Below are positions 8,393 through 16,933 of a stretch of DNA of 50,397 nt, piece by piece. The translations under genes were made by a program, and so were the position numbers. The DNA is from Chloroflexota bacterium. Its GTDB lineage: Bacteria; Chloroflexota; UBA6077; FW602-bin22. The stretch spans positions 1 to 50,397 of the forward strand of contig VGOZ01000017.1 of the NCBI GenBank assembly GCA_016875715.1, in the 5' to 3' direction. Under the pieces are notes generated by a model. That model was given only the letters and a program-made list of their open reading frames with translations, made no database searches and was not told the origin of the DNA. How positions within the stretch are numbered: position 1 is the first letter of the stretch; every line of letters begins with the position of its first letter.

Positions 8393-9460
8393 GTGCGCGT
8401 CGGCGTGAATACCCTGTTTCGCGGGCGCGCGGTGGGGATGGGCCGATACACCGATGCACTCTTCGCCTTGGAGTCGGAGCGCTTGCCCGTCGAGTCGATC
8501 GCGCCGAGACGAAGTGGTGGCCCCTGGAGAAAGCTCCTGTTCGAGCAGCTCGGCGCGCCGCGGGCGGCCAGGCGTATGGGGGTGGACCTGCTCCACTACC
8601 CGTACTTCGCGGCACCGGTGGCGGCGACCGTGCCGGTCATCGCGACGATTCACGATCTTGTCCCGCTCCTGCTTCCCGCCTATCGAGGTTCTCCGTTCGT
8701 ACGGGCCTACACCTTCCTTCAGGCACGTGCTTGCGCGCGAGCGCGCCTGATCCTCACCGACTCGGCGGCGTCGATGCGCGACATCCTGCGCCATCTCGGC
8801 ATCCCGGCCGCGCGGGTCCGGGTGGTGCCGCTGGGAATCGACGATCGGTACCATCCGCGCGATGACGCGACCGTCCGAGAGTTCCGTCGGGTCGCCGGTC
8901 TGCCCGAGCGCTACATCGTGTATGCCGGCGGTCTCGACGTGCGGAAGAACGTACACGGACTCCTGCGCGGTTACGCCCGCGCGCGTCGGGAGCACGATCT
9001 GCGCGTCGACCTGGCAGTCACCGGCGATCCCGATCGCGGCGGGCCGCTCTTCCCGGCGATCCGGGAGGAGGTTGAGCGCCTCGGCATCGGCGCGCATGTC
9101 TGCCTCCTCGGCGCGGTCGACGATCGGACTCTGCCGGTTCTCCTTGCCGCGGCGACGCTCGCCGCCTATCCCTCGATGTACGAGGGCTTCGGCTTGCCCG
9201 TGCTCGAGGCGATGGCGAGCGGCGTTCCTGTGATCTGCAGCGATCGGAGCGCGCTGCCCGAGGTGGCGGGGGACGTCGCGCTTCTCTTCGACCCGACCGA
9301 CGAGGGGGCGATCGCCGCGGCGCTCGCCCGTGGGGTCGAGGATCGACAGTTCCGCGAACGCGCCCGCGAGGAGGGCGTCGCCCGAGCGAGAACGTTCACC
9401 TGGGAGCGCACGCGCCGGCTGACCGGCGCGGCCTACCGTGACGCGCTGGGAGAGACCTGA
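8393..9460 (+). CDS. GT4-family glycosyltransferase (second)
   Basis: 355 residues, closely similar in plan to its upstream neighbour, probably by old duplication: MRVGVNTLFRGRAVGMGRYTDAL at the N-terminus, an IHDLVPLLLPAYRG element like the VHDLSFLVHPE element upstream, and the donor-site motif YEGFGLPVLEAMASGVPVI near residue 260. Interdomain linker and C-terminal domain begin around YAGGLDVRKNVHGLLRGY. Start is the GTG at 8393, 6 nt after the previous stop. Cytoplasmic or peripheral membrane glycosyltransferase in the glycan operon. Confidence 0.9.
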   Translation: MRVGVNTLFRGRAVGMGRYTDALFALESERLPVESIAPRRSGGPWRKLLFEQLGAPRAARRMGVDLLHYPYFAAPVAATVPVIATIHDLVPLLLPAYRGSPFVRAYTFLQARACARARLILTDSAASMRDILRHLGIPAARVRVVPLGIDDRYHPRDDATVREFRRVAGLPERYIVYAGGLDVRKNVHGLLRGYARARREHDLRVDLAVTGDPDRGGPLFPAIREEVERLGIGAHVCLLGAVDDRTLPVLLAAATLAAYPSMYEGFGLPVLEAMASGVPVICSDRSALPEVAGDVALLFDPTDEGAIAAALARGVEDRQFRERAREEGVARARTFTWERTRRLTGAAYRDALGET

Positions 9461-9467
9461 CATCTCG

Positions 9468-10562
9468 ATGCGGGTCCTGATGATCTCCAAGGCGATGCTT
9501 GTCGGCGCGTACCAGCGGAAGGCGGAGGAGATAGCGCGCCGGGCCGACATCGACCTCACGGTGCTGGTGCCGCCGCGCTGGGACGGGCCTGTCTCGCGCT
9601 TCGAGCGCACCTACACCCGGGGCTACGACCTCCGCGTTGTGCCGATCGCCTTGCCCGGCCACTACCACCTCCACTTCTACCCCACGCTGGCGCGGGAGAT
9701 TCGCCGCCTGCGACCGGACCTCCTGCATATGGACGAGGAGCCGTACAACTTCGCCACGTATCTGGCCTATGCAGTCGGACGCCGCCCGCGACGGGTCTTC
9801 TTCACCTGGCAGAACATCGACCGGAATTACCCGCCTCCCTTCGGCCACATGGAACGGTGGGTCCTGCGCCACAGCGACGGCGCGATTGCGGGGAACGACG
9901 ATGCCGCGCGCATCATCCGGCGCAAGGGTTTCGGCGGCCCGCTTGCCGTGATCCCTCAGGTGGGTGTGGATCCACAGGTCTTCGCACCTGCGGCGGCCCG
10001 CGCCCTCGGACCGGTCACCCTCGGCTTCCTCGGTCGCCTCGAGCAGGCCAAGGGCCTGGACGATCTCGTCGACGCGTGCGGCGGCCTTCGCGGCGACTGG
10101 CAGCTCATCGTTGCCGGTGCGGGCGCATACAGGGACAGGCTTACCGCGCGCGTCCGAGATCGCGGTCTGCTTCGCCGGGTGGAAGTACGACCGGCGATGC
10201 CGTCGTTGGCGGTGCCGGACGTGATGCGTCAGCTCGATATCTACGTGCTGCCCTCCCGCACTACCGCGACCTGGAAGGAGCAGTTCGGGCGCGTCCTCCA
10301 GGAGGCGATGGCCTGCGAGGTGGTCCCGGTGGGCTCCGATTCCGGCGAGATACCGCGGGTCATTGGCGAGGCAGGCCTCATCTTTCCCGAGGGTGACGTC
10401 GCCGCGCTGCGGGATCGGATTCAGACCCTCATCGACGACCCAGGTCTGCGCCGGCGCCTGGGCGCCGCAGGGCGAGAGCGGGTCCTGGCTCGCTTCACAC
10501 AGGAGCGCATCGCCGCGGACACGGTCGATCTCTACCGACGGGTGATGGGGGAGTCCGGGTAG
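9468..10562 (+). CDS. GT4-family glycosyltransferase (third)
   Basis: 364 residues, GT-B fold but less like the other two. The N-terminal domain starts MRVLMISKAMLVGAYQRKAEE; the C-terminal domain contains LGFLGRLEQAKGLDDLVDAC and the donor-site region EQFGRVLQEAMACEVVPVGSD. I start at the ATG at 9468 since homology begins there; a GTG 30 nt upstream would overlap the previous gene and add residues without homology. The conserved HMDEEPYN segment near residue 80 is typical of GT4 enzymes acting on lipid-linked or cell-surface acceptors. Seven nt separate it from the previous gene. Confidence 0.88.
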   Translation: MRVLMISKAMLVGAYQRKAEEIARRADIDLTVLVPPRWDGPVSRFERTYTRGYDLRVVPIALPGHYHLHFYPTLAREIRRLRPDLLHMDEEPYNFATYLAYAVGRRPRRVFFTWQNIDRNYPPPFGHMERWVLRHSDGAIAGNDDAARIIRRKGFGGPLAVIPQVGVDPQVFAPAAARALGPVTLGFLGRLEQAKGLDDLVDACGGLRGDWQLIVAGAGAYRDRLTARVRDRGLLRRVEVRPAMPSLAVPDVMRQLDIYVLPSRTTATWKEQFGRVLQEAMACEVVPVGSDSGEIPRVIGEAGLIFPEGDVAALRDRIQTLIDDPGLRRRLGAAGRERVLARFTQERIAADTVDLYRRVMGESG

Positions 10563-10572
10563 GGCGCGTCAT

Positions 10573-10578
10573 TATCAT
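10573..10578 (+). promoter_or_regulatory. -10-like TATCAT, leaderless spacing
   Basis: TATCAT ends 6 nt before the ATG at 10585 and lies in the 22-nt gap after the third GT4 gene. It may give the GT2 gene its own leaderless transcript. Confidence 0.45.
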
Positions 10579-10584
10579 CCCGCG

Positions 10585-11388
10585 ATGCCGGGGGCCGAAC
10601 GCGCCACGATCTCGATCCTCATCCCCTGTTACAACGAAGAGGCCAACCTGACCGCGGGGTGCCTGGATCGGGTGGTGTCCTACTGCACCCGCGAGGCACC
10701 CGACGTCGTCGAGATCCTTGTGATCGACGATGGTTCCAACGATCGCAGCCGAGACCTCATCGCCGAACTTGCAGGGCGCGCGCCGTTCGTTCGCTTGCTG
10801 GCCGAGCCGCATCGGGGCAAGTCTGGAGCGGTGATCGCCGGGATCCGCGCGGCGCAGGGCGCGTTCGCCCTCTTCACGGATATGGATCAGGCCACACCCA
10901 TCGAAGAACTCGCTGAGTTTCGGGTGCGGATCGCGGCAGGCTACGACGTGATCGTCGGCTCGCGCGCGGGCCGGGCCGGGGCGCCGATCGTCCGCAAGTT
11001 GATGGCCGCGGGATTCTCGGCGCTGCGGGACGCGATCCTCGACCTCGGCGGCGTCCGCGATACGCAGTGCGGCTTTAAGGCGCTGCGGACTGACGTCGCG
11101 AACCGGATCATCGACCGATTGCGTGTCTTCCGACCGGGGGTCCGTCACGCGCACGGCGCGGCGGTGACGGCGGGCTTCGATGCCGAATTGCTCTTCATCG
11201 CGCGTCGTCTCGGCGCGCGGATCATCGAGGTGCCGGTTCACTGGCGTCACGTGGGCACGCGGCGGGTCGATCCGCTGCGCGAGTCGTGGCGCGGCGTTCG
11301 CGGACTCCTCGCGATCCGCTGGGAAGATGTGCGCGGTGGCTACCGCGTCGAGGTGGGCTCGGCCGCGGGCAGCGCGCGCAGCCCGTAG
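10585..11388 (+). CDS. GT2-family glycosyltransferase (dolichyl-phosphate glucosyltransferase-like)
   Basis: 267 residues with the GT-A fold of the DPG/DPM synthase branch. Motifs: ISILIPCYNEEANL at the N-terminus, VIDDGSNDRS (nucleotide binding), the metal-binding TDMDQATP near residue 110, and DTQCGFKALR, which is characteristic of the Alg5-like polyprenyl-phosphate sugar transferases. It lacks the C-terminal membrane helices of GtrB/ArnC-type enzymes. Its likely product is a polyprenyl-phosphate-linked hexose used by the neighbouring membrane enzymes; this is inference. The final 49 nt overlap, tail to tail, the YhfC-type gene on the other strand. Confidence 0.87.
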   Translation: MPGAERATISILIPCYNEEANLTAGCLDRVVSYCTREAPDVVEILVIDDGSNDRSRDLIAELAGRAPFVRLLAEPHRGKSGAVIAGIRAAQGAFALFTDMDQATPIEELAEFRVRIAAGYDVIVGSRAGRAGAPIVRKLMAAGFSALRDAILDLGGVRDTQCGFKALRTDVANRIIDRLRVFRPGVRHAHGAAVTAGFDAELLFIARRLGARIIEVPVHWRHVGTRRVDPLRESWRGVRGLLAIRWEDVRGGYRVEVGSAAGSARSP

Positions 11389-12080
11389 AGGAGCGCTCCC
11401 AGGGCGGCGACGAGCACCACGCCCTCGGTGATCAGGACGTTCTTCTCCGTCATGTCCGCCACGACGACGCCGAGGTAGTTCGCCGCGGCGTCCCACGCGA
11501 TCGCCACACCGAGCAAGGAGATCTGCCGTCGGACGATAGACGCGCCCACGAGGAGGGTGAGGCCGACGTGCCGTACCAGGGCGAAGATCCGCTCCAGTAC
11601 CGGCATCGCGAAGAGGGTGAGAGGCGTCTCAATCCAGATTGCGATCTGTTGGGCCACGCCCGGGTCACCGGCCTGAGCATTCGCGCTCAGACCGTAAGCC
11701 AGAAAGACGAGACCGGGTGCGAGCGATCCAAAACCGCCGTGCCCCAGACCGTAGGCAATCGCCACCGGTCGGGAAAGAGCCTCGCGCAACTGCGCGATGA
11801 ACCGCAGCGCGATGTAGCGAGAGCCTTGCTCGGCGATCGCACCGATGGTCGAAAAGGCTGGCGCCAGGGCGAGTGCGGGCAAACTCAGAGCATCAACGCC
11901 CAACCGGAGCGGCGCACTGACGATCTGACTCAGGATGAAGAAGAGGCAGCCGTAGCCAATCGCCGCCCAGCCAGTCCGTCCGAAGTGCAGCCGACGGCCC
12001 ACCACGGTCCACGCCGCGATGGGCAGGAGGACCAGCGCCGCACCCTGGACGAAGACGATTGGCGGTACCGAAGGGGTCAT
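11340..12080 (-). CDS. YhfC-family intramembrane (glutamic-type) protease-like protein
   Basis: 246-residue polytopic membrane protein with about seven hydrophobic helices. The sequence IGAIAEQGSRYIALRF followed about 30 residues later by AIAYGLGHGGFGSL matches the conserved E-x3-R and GHGG motifs of the YhfC family, related to CAAX/CPBP-type intramembrane proteases. Start: the ATG at 12080 overlaps the glycerol kinase stop as ATGA, so translation is coupled; a longer frame to 12185 runs inside glpK and has no homology. The C-terminus overlaps the GT2 gene by 49 nt on the opposite strand. Substrate unknown. Pairing with glpK is unusual. Confidence 0.78.
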   Translation of the reverse strand: MTPSVPPIVFVQGAALVLLPIAAWTVVGRRLHFGRTGWAAIGYGCLFFILSQIVSAPLRLGVDALSLPALALAPAFSTIGAIAEQGSRYIALRFIAQLREALSRPVAIAYGLGHGGFGSLAPGLVFLAYGLSANAQAGDPGVAQQIAIWIETPLTLFAMPVLERIFALVRHVGLTLLVGASIVRRQISLLGVAIAWDAAANYLGVVVADMTEKNVLITEGVVLVAALGALLYGLRALPAAEPTSTR

Positions 12081-13594
12081 TCCACCCAGCCCTGGGCGCG
12101 CTCCACCGCGCGATTCCAGCCGCGCAGGAGATGGACGCGCCGCTCCTGGGGCATTGCGGGATCGAAACACCGATCGACCGCCCATTGGCGCGTGAGGTCT
12201 TGCCGCGACTCCCAGATGCCCACGCCGAGACCGGCGAGGAACGCCGCCCCCAACGCGGTCGTCTCGGTAATGGACGGGCGCACGACTGGCCGACCGAGCA
12301 GATCGGCCTGGAACTGACAGAGAAGATTGTTGACGGCCGCGCCGCCATCCACTCGGAGCACATCCAGCGTGGTGTCGGACTCCGCGGTCATCAGACTGAC
12401 GACGTCGTGGACCTGATATGCCATCGATTCCAGCGCCGCGCGGACGATCTGAGCGCGGCCGGTGCCGCGCGTCAGGCCGACCAGGACCCCGCGGGCGCGC
12501 TCGTCCCAGTGCGGCGCGCCGAGGCCGACGAACGCCGGAACGAGGTAGACGCCGCCCGTGTCCTCGATGGCTCCGGCAATCGCCTCGACCTCGGAAGCCG
12601 CGCCGATGATGCGGAGCTCATCCCGCAGCCACTGGATCGCCGCGCCGGCGATGAAAACCGCCCCCTCGAGCGCGTACTCGATCTCTGTCGCGCCCGAGGC
12701 AGCGATCGTGGTGAGCAAGCCGCCAGCGGAGGTGACCGCGCGCTCTCCCGTGTACGCCAGGAGAAAGGCGCCGGTGCCATAGGTGCATTTGACGTCACCC
12801 GGGCGAAAGCACGTCTGCCCGAACAGGGCGGCCTGCTGGTCGCCGGCGATGCCCGCGATGGGTGTGCCGGCACCGAGAAGAGACGCGCCTGCGCTACTGC
12901 CATCGACCCGCGCGGCGATGCCGATCGACGGCGCCACGCGTGGCAGCACCGTAGCGGGGACGTCGATCGCGTCCAACAGTTCCGCGTCCCACTGCCCGCG
13001 ATGGATGTCGAGAAGCATTGTGCGGGAGGCGTTGGTGCGATCGGTCACGTGGGCGTTTCCCGCCGTCAATCGCCAGAGCAGCCAGGAATCCACCGTCCCG
13101 AAGCAGAGCTCCCCGCGCTGCGCCCGCGCGCGGGCGCCGGGAATCTCGTCGAGAATCCAGGCGACCTTCGTTCCCGAGAAGTACGGATCGATGACCAGGC
13201 CGGTCCGCCTTCGAACGAGGTCCGTGAACCGGCCGCCCTCCCGCTGTCGAAGCGCATCGCACCGCGCGGCGGTCCGCCGACACTGCCAGACGATGGCGGG
13301 GGCGATCGGACGCCCGGTGGCGCGATCCCAGATCACAGTTGTCTCGCGCTGGTTGGTGATGCCGATCGCGGCCACATCGGCCGCCCGAGCGTCGGCCATG
13401 GAGAGCGCGTCTTGTGCGGCACCGAGACACGAGAGCCAGATTGCCTCTGGATCGTGGCTCACCCAGCCCGGACGCGGATAGATCTGGGGCAACTCCCGGT
13501 AACCGCGCCCGCGCACCTGGCCCTCACGGTCGAACGCCATGACGGTCGTGCCGGTGGTGCCCTGGTCGATCGCGACGATCACCTCGATCGGCAT
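12077..13594 (-). CDS. glpK: Glycerol kinase
   Basis: 505-residue FGGY-family kinase that phosphorylates glycerol to sn-glycerol 3-phosphate with ATP. The phosphate-binding loop AIDQGTTGTTVMAFD is at the N-terminus, GITNQRETTVIWDRATG near residue 80, YGTGAFLLAYTG near residue 270, and the C-terminal DGGAAVNNLLCQFQAD with the GGA nucleotide-binding element near residue 415. Length is that of the family. The start at 13594 follows GGAGG by 5 nt; a -10 (TACAGT, minus strand, 13617-13612) precedes it. Its stop overlaps the YhfC-type gene start as ATGA. No glycerol facilitator or G3P dehydrogenase gene lies nearby. Confidence 0.95.
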   Translation of the reverse strand: MPIEVIVAIDQGTTGTTVMAFDREGQVRGRGYRELPQIYPRPGWVSHDPEAIWLSCLGAAQDALSMADARAADVAAIGITNQRETTVIWDRATGRPIAPAIVWQCRRTAARCDALRQREGGRFTDLVRRRTGLVIDPYFSGTKVAWILDEIPGARARAQRGELCFGTVDSWLLWRLTAGNAHVTDRTNASRTMLLDIHRGQWDAELLDAIDVPATVLPRVAPSIGIAARVDGSSAGASLLGAGTPIAGIAGDQQAALFGQTCFRPGDVKCTYGTGAFLLAYTGERAVTSAGGLLTTIAASGATEIEYALEGAVFIAGAAIQWLRDELRIIGAASEVEAIAGAIEDTGGVYLVPAFVGLGAPHWDERARGVLVGLTRGTGRAQIVRAALESMAYQVHDVVSLMTAESDTTLDVLRVDGGAAVNNLLCQFQADLLGRPVVRPSITETTALGAAFLAGLGVGIWESRQDLTRQWAVDRCFDPAMPQERRVHLLRGWNRAVERAQGWVE

Positions 13595-13649
13595 GACACC
13601 TCCGCGCCGCGACTGTAGATGGCAACGGCGGCACGCACGGAGATGAGGC

Positions 13650-14861
13650 CTAACTCTCGGGAATCTCCGACCGCCGCGCTACCCGGCGAAAGCCAACGAT
13701 GATCCACCGGAGCCGTCGCCGGACAACGCTTGTCCCTGGGTCGATGCGCGCCGCGTGCTCGGCGATAAGAGCCGCCCGGCTCTGACGCTCCGCGGCGAGC
13801 CGCCCGAACCGGGATCGATCGAGGATGTGGCGCACAAGGGCCCAGAGCACGGCGGCGATTGGCAAGCCGAAGATCGCGCCGGTGATCCCCCCGATGCGCG
13901 CCCCGACGAGCAGTGCGGCGAAGACGAGAATCGGGTGCATTCCCAGGCTATCGCTCATCACCTTCGGCGCGATGATGTTGAAGGTGACCTGCTGCAGGAT
14001 GAGAAGACCGCCGACAATGAGAAGCACGGTCTGCGGAGTCGTAGACGTGACGGCGATGAGGACCGGTGGGATGATCGCCAGGAATGGTCCGAAGATCGGG
14101 ATGATCATGATGATCCCCGCGAAGACGCTCGAGAGCAGGACGTATTCGAGTCCCCCGGCAAGCATCACCGCCGCCGTTCCCACGCCGTAGATGACCGCCT
14201 GGATCGTGGTGCCGCGCAGGAACCCGCCGAAACTACGGTTCACCGACTCGAAAAAGAAATCGACATCGGCGCGCTGCTCGTCGGGGATGAAGTTGCGGAA
14301 GGTCCGCTCGATGGCGTCGCCGTCGACGACCATATAGAAGGACAAAATCATGATCAGGATGGTCGCGAAGACCCCGCCGAAAGCCCCGGCTAGGATGCCC
14401 GCCGCGTTCTGTGCCACGCGAGTGCCGACACCGGTGAGCGACGTGGTCAGATCCTGAGTCCAGACTATCGCGGCCAGGTTGACATCAACGTTCCGTCGAT
14501 CGAGGTCGGCCTGAATCTCGGCGAGCAGACCCGGCACCCGTTCGGCGTATGCGGGCAGCGCCCGGGCGACATCGAGCATCTGCGTCACGAGCAGGGGAAC
14601 GAGGATGATCAGGCCGGTGATGATGGCCACGAACAGCACCAGGTAGACGGCGGCCGCCGCGATCACCCGCGCCACGCGCAGATGCCGAGAGAGGAACTGG
14701 ACCAGCGGCGTGAGCACAAAGGACAGAAGCCACGCCATGAAGAACATCACGGTGATGTCGGCAAACTGGGCGCTCAGGCTCCAGAGCCCTGCGCCGACGT
14801 GCAACGCCAGCGCCAGCGCCGCCAGGATCAGAAGGATACGGACCAGACGACCCCGCACCAT
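13650..14861 (-). CDS. AI-2E family transporter (UPF0118 permease)
   Basis: 403 residues with seven to eight membrane segments, including the long N-terminal hydrophobic pair, a charged extracytoplasmic domain about residues 100-150, and the conserved IPIFGPFLAIIPPVLIAV and LGMHPILVFAALLVGARIGGITGAIFGLPIAAVL near the C-terminus. The family holds permeases for diverse small molecules and ions; the autoinducer-2 role applies to only some members. Start ATG 14861; the -10 TAGAAT lies 7 nt upstream, so it is probably leaderless. It is followed by glpK after 55 nt. Confidence 0.9.
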   Translation of the reverse strand: MVRGRLVRILLILAALALALHVGAGLWSLSAQFADITVMFFMAWLLSFVLTPLVQFLSRHLRVARVIAAAAVYLVLFVAIITGLIILVPLLVTQMLDVARALPAYAERVPGLLAEIQADLDRRNVDVNLAAIVWTQDLTTSLTGVGTRVAQNAAGILAGAFGGVFATILIMILSFYMVVDGDAIERTFRNFIPDEQRADVDFFFESVNRSFGGFLRGTTIQAVIYGVGTAAVMLAGGLEYVLLSSVFAGIIMIIPIFGPFLAIIPPVLIAVTSTTPQTVLLIVGGLLILQQVTFNIIAPKVMSDSLGMHPILVFAALLVGARIGGITGAIFGLPIAAVLWALVRHILDRSRFGRLAAERQSRAALIAEHAARIDPGTSVVRRRLRWIIVGFRRVARRSEIPES

Positions 14862-14868
14862 TGGCGCG

Positions 14869-14874
14869 ATTCTA
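14869..14874 (-). promoter_or_regulatory. -10 element (TAGAAT), leaderless spacing
   Basis: On the minus strand TAGAAT ends 7 nt before the ATG at 14861. No ribosome-binding site is present in the gap. No clear -35 at 17-bp spacing. Confidence 0.6.
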
Positions 14875-14951
14875 CGTTCGGCTCAGAACGCCATCGTCAC
14901 GGCAGGGAGCGATACCCGCGGGTTCGCTCCTTTACTGGACCGCGGAACGTC

Positions 14952-15326
14952 TCATCGATGGCAGCCGCAGCCACCGCCACCCGACCCGCCGCAGCAGCCG
15001 CCAGCGGGTGCCTGCTCGTACGTCGGGTTCTGCAGGGTGAAACCGGTGCCAATGAGGCCATCCTGGAAGCCGATGGTCGAATCGTGCACGTACTCGACGC
15101 TCTCTCGATCAACAAGCACCTTGAATCCGGCGAACTCGAGGACCGTATCGTCGGCGAGCTGTTCCCCGTCCAGCGTCATGCCGTACCGGGCCAGATTGTC
15201 GCCAGCACCCTGAGCGAACACGCGGAGGGCGAGACCTGCGTCGTTACGCGCATCGATAACCTCGCGCAAGCGCGCCTGCGCCTCTTCGGTGATGTTCAGG
15301 ACAAGCGCGGTTCGTGTATCGAGCAT
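14952..15326 (-). CDS. HesB/IscA-like protein lacking the first cluster Cys, with Cys-rich tail
   Basis: 124 residues. Residues about 5-100 follow the HesB/IscA/ErpA fold (NITEEAQARLREVI, LALRVFAQGAGDNLARYGM, KVLVDRESVEYVHDSTIGF, GTGFTLQNP). The first conserved Cys of A-type carriers, normally in a GGCSG-like loop, is absent: the loop reads QGAGDN. The usual C-terminal CGC is replaced by CCGGSGGGGCGCHR, which has four Cys and a His. A-type carriers assemble or deliver iron-sulfur clusters; this variant may bind metal or a cluster through its tail alone, resembling the HesB-related branch with Cys-rich or selenocysteine tails. Start ATG 15326 is set by GGGAGGA 5 nt upstream and a good promoter. 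Confidence 0.8.
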   Translation of the reverse strand: MLDTRTALVLNITEEAQARLREVIDARNDAGLALRVFAQGAGDNLARYGMTLDGEQLADDTVLEFAGFKVLVDRESVEYVHDSTIGFQDGLIGTGFTLQNPTYEQAPAGGCCGGSGGGGCGCHR

Positions 15327-15347
15327 CGAGTCCTCCCGGTGGCTATC

Positions 15348-15376
15348 ACTATACGGCGAGTAGTTGTGGCTCGCAA
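15348..15376 (-). promoter_or_regulatory. Promoter TTGCGA-17-TATAGT for the HesB-like gene
   Basis: On the minus strand TTGCGA (15376-15371) and TATAGT (15353-15348) are 17 bp apart, ahead of a short leader with GGGAGGA and the ATG at 15326. Best-matched promoter on this strand in the window. Confidence 0.6.
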
Positions 15377-15472
15377 CGAGAGAGACACCGGGGCGCGACC
15401 GGCTTCGCGGCGAGACCGGGCGCCAAGGAACTGCCCGTGCGTCCGGAGGAGCGAACGGCAGCCATCGATCGG

Positions 15473-15712
15473 TCAGGCGCGTGCCGGGCACGACGATCGA
15501 CTGTGCACCAGATACTCCTCGGTCCGCATTACCCGCAGCGCGCCGACCGTGAGGCGATCGATCCGCAGCTCCTTGACGCGAGCGTGACCGATCGCGAGAC
15601 GCGCGTCAGCGACCGCGCCAACGGCCAGGCCACCGACCGCGAAACCGGCCAGTGATGCGCCGAGGAGGGCCCATCCCCTGGGCCGCCGCGTGGCCGCCAT
15701 CGTCTCCTTCAT
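15473..15712 (-). CDS. Tiny single-span membrane protein coupled to the SelA-like gene
   Basis: 79 residues: a basic N-terminus, one hydrophobic stretch (WALLGASLAGFAVGGLAVGAV, residues about 14-34) and a polar tail with the pattern VKELRIDRLTVGALRVMRTEE. The ATG at 15712 overlaps the stop of the SelA-like gene as ATGA, strong evidence that it is translated by coupling. Orientation is probably N-in with the tail outside. No family recognised. The hydrophobic and charged parts are consistent with a real membrane protein; its role beside a PLP enzyme is unknown. Confidence 0.6.
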   Translation of the reverse strand: MKETMAATRRPRGWALLGASLAGFAVGGLAVGAVADARLAIGHARVKELRIDRLTVGALRVMRTEEYLVHSRSSCPARA

Positions 15713-16845
15713 TGCAGGAGCGCGCGCAGGCGGCGCGCGACGATCTCCTCGTCGCCCTCCCAGACGGTGGCGACGTTGATACGCAGGCCGCCCTCGATCG
15801 CGCCCACGGCGATGCTCGGCGAGCCATCGCGCAGACCTTCGATGACTGCGGCGGCATCGCGGCGGGCGGCCTTGGGATCGATAGCGATCTCCAGCGTGCG
15901 CGGTGACGAACCGATCCCCCGGATGAGGTTGACGGAGACGCCGGGGAGGCCATCGACCTGGCGGCGGACCACATCGAGGCGGCGCTCCAGGTCGGCGAGA
16001 CGACGATCGTGATCCATCGTCATCCAATCCTGGAGCGCCACGACCAGGCCGATGATCTCCTGTCGATCGAGTTTGAGCGGGCGACCGAATCCTCGGCGCT
16101 GCGTCTGGGTCTCAAAGCCGATGAATCCCTGCGGCACCGCGGCATCGATCAGTGCCTTCCGGCCGCATAGAATTCCCGACGAGTTGAAGCCCCCGATGTA
16201 CTTGCCACCGAAGGCGATGAGGTCGCACCCCATACGGGGATAACTCTTAAAGCGTTCGATCGGGTACACCTGGCCGGCAGCATCGACCAGCACGGGGATT
16301 TCGCGCTGGTGCGCCATCTCGAGAACGGTCTCGAGGCGGAGGACACCCGTGGCATCCTCGAGATGCGCCGGGTAGAGCACGCAAGCGGTTTGATCATCGA
16401 GCGCGGCGGCGAGTTGATCCTTCGACGTGCCCCGCTCGTCGCCGACCAGAATGAGTTTTGTCCCGACGATCGTGCACGCGCGCTGATAGGAGTACTGCTG
16501 ATTGAACTGGAGAAGTACGCGGCTCTTTAGACCTGTCGTATCGGGCAGGCGGGCCATCTTCTCCACGTCGGTCCCGGTGATGCACGCGGCGGTGCCGAGC
16601 GCCATTGCCGCAGCGGCCCCGGGCGTGATGTAGGCCGCCTCTGCGCCGAGCAGATCGGCCACGATCTCACCGGATCGCTCGAGGAGGTCCTTCATCTCCA
16701 CGAAGTAACGGTCGGCCTGATCCATTGCCGCCTTGACCCGGGCCGAGGGTGTGCTTCCTCCGAGAACCGTGTTATGGCCGCGTGCATTGATGACGGGCTT
16801 GACACCCAGTTGCTCGAATACCGAGATCGCGGTCGCGCTCTGCAT
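15709..16845 (-). CDS. SelA-like PLP-dependent enzyme (aminotransferase fold)
   Basis: 378 residues, fold-type I PLP protein of the SelA-related group (L-seryl-tRNA selenium transferase-like, D-glucosaminate-6-phosphate ammonia lyase-like). N-terminal ARGHNTVLGGSTPS, ITPGAAAAMALGTAACITG (cofactor phosphate site), IPVLVDAAGQVYP with the PLP-ring Asp near residue 205, and DLIAFGGKYIGGFNSSGIL with the Schiff-base Lys near residue 230. At this length, and without the N-terminal tRNA-binding extension of bacterial SelA, it is unlikely to make selenocysteine; amino-sugar or amino-acid ammonia lyase is more likely. Start ATG 16845 follows GGAGGAG. It lies next to a sugar-acid catabolic region, which fits a lyase or dehydratase role. 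Confidence 0.85.
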   Translation of the reverse strand: MQSATAISVFEQLGVKPVINARGHNTVLGGSTPSARVKAAMDQADRYFVEMKDLLERSGEIVADLLGAEAAYITPGAAAAMALGTAACITGTDVEKMARLPDTTGLKSRVLLQFNQQYSYQRACTIVGTKLILVGDERGTSKDQLAAALDDQTACVLYPAHLEDATGVLRLETVLEMAHQREIPVLVDAAGQVYPIERFKSYPRMGCDLIAFGGKYIGGFNSSGILCGRKALIDAAVPQGFIGFETQTQRRGFGRPLKLDRQEIIGLVVALQDWMTMDHDRRLADLERRLDVVRRQVDGLPGVSVNLIRGIGSSPRTLEIAIDPKAARRDAAAVIEGLRDGSPSIAVGAIEGGLRINVATVWEGDEEIVARRLRALLQ

Positions 16846-16933
16846 CTCGCTCCTCCTGCGACTGCGCCATCATACCCATCTCGCCAGAGTCATCGCGTTC
16901 GTGCCCGGACAATGCTGCCCTCGTCAACGGGCA

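Noticed and set aside
12059-13618. A 519-codon plus-strand frame opposite glpK, and similar long antisense frames at 8180-9610, 37095-38354 and 45373-46836
   Set aside because: Each lies across a gene with clear homology on the other strand, has Arg/His/Gly-rich unconserved translation, and no plausible start. Long antisense frames are common in GC-rich genes.
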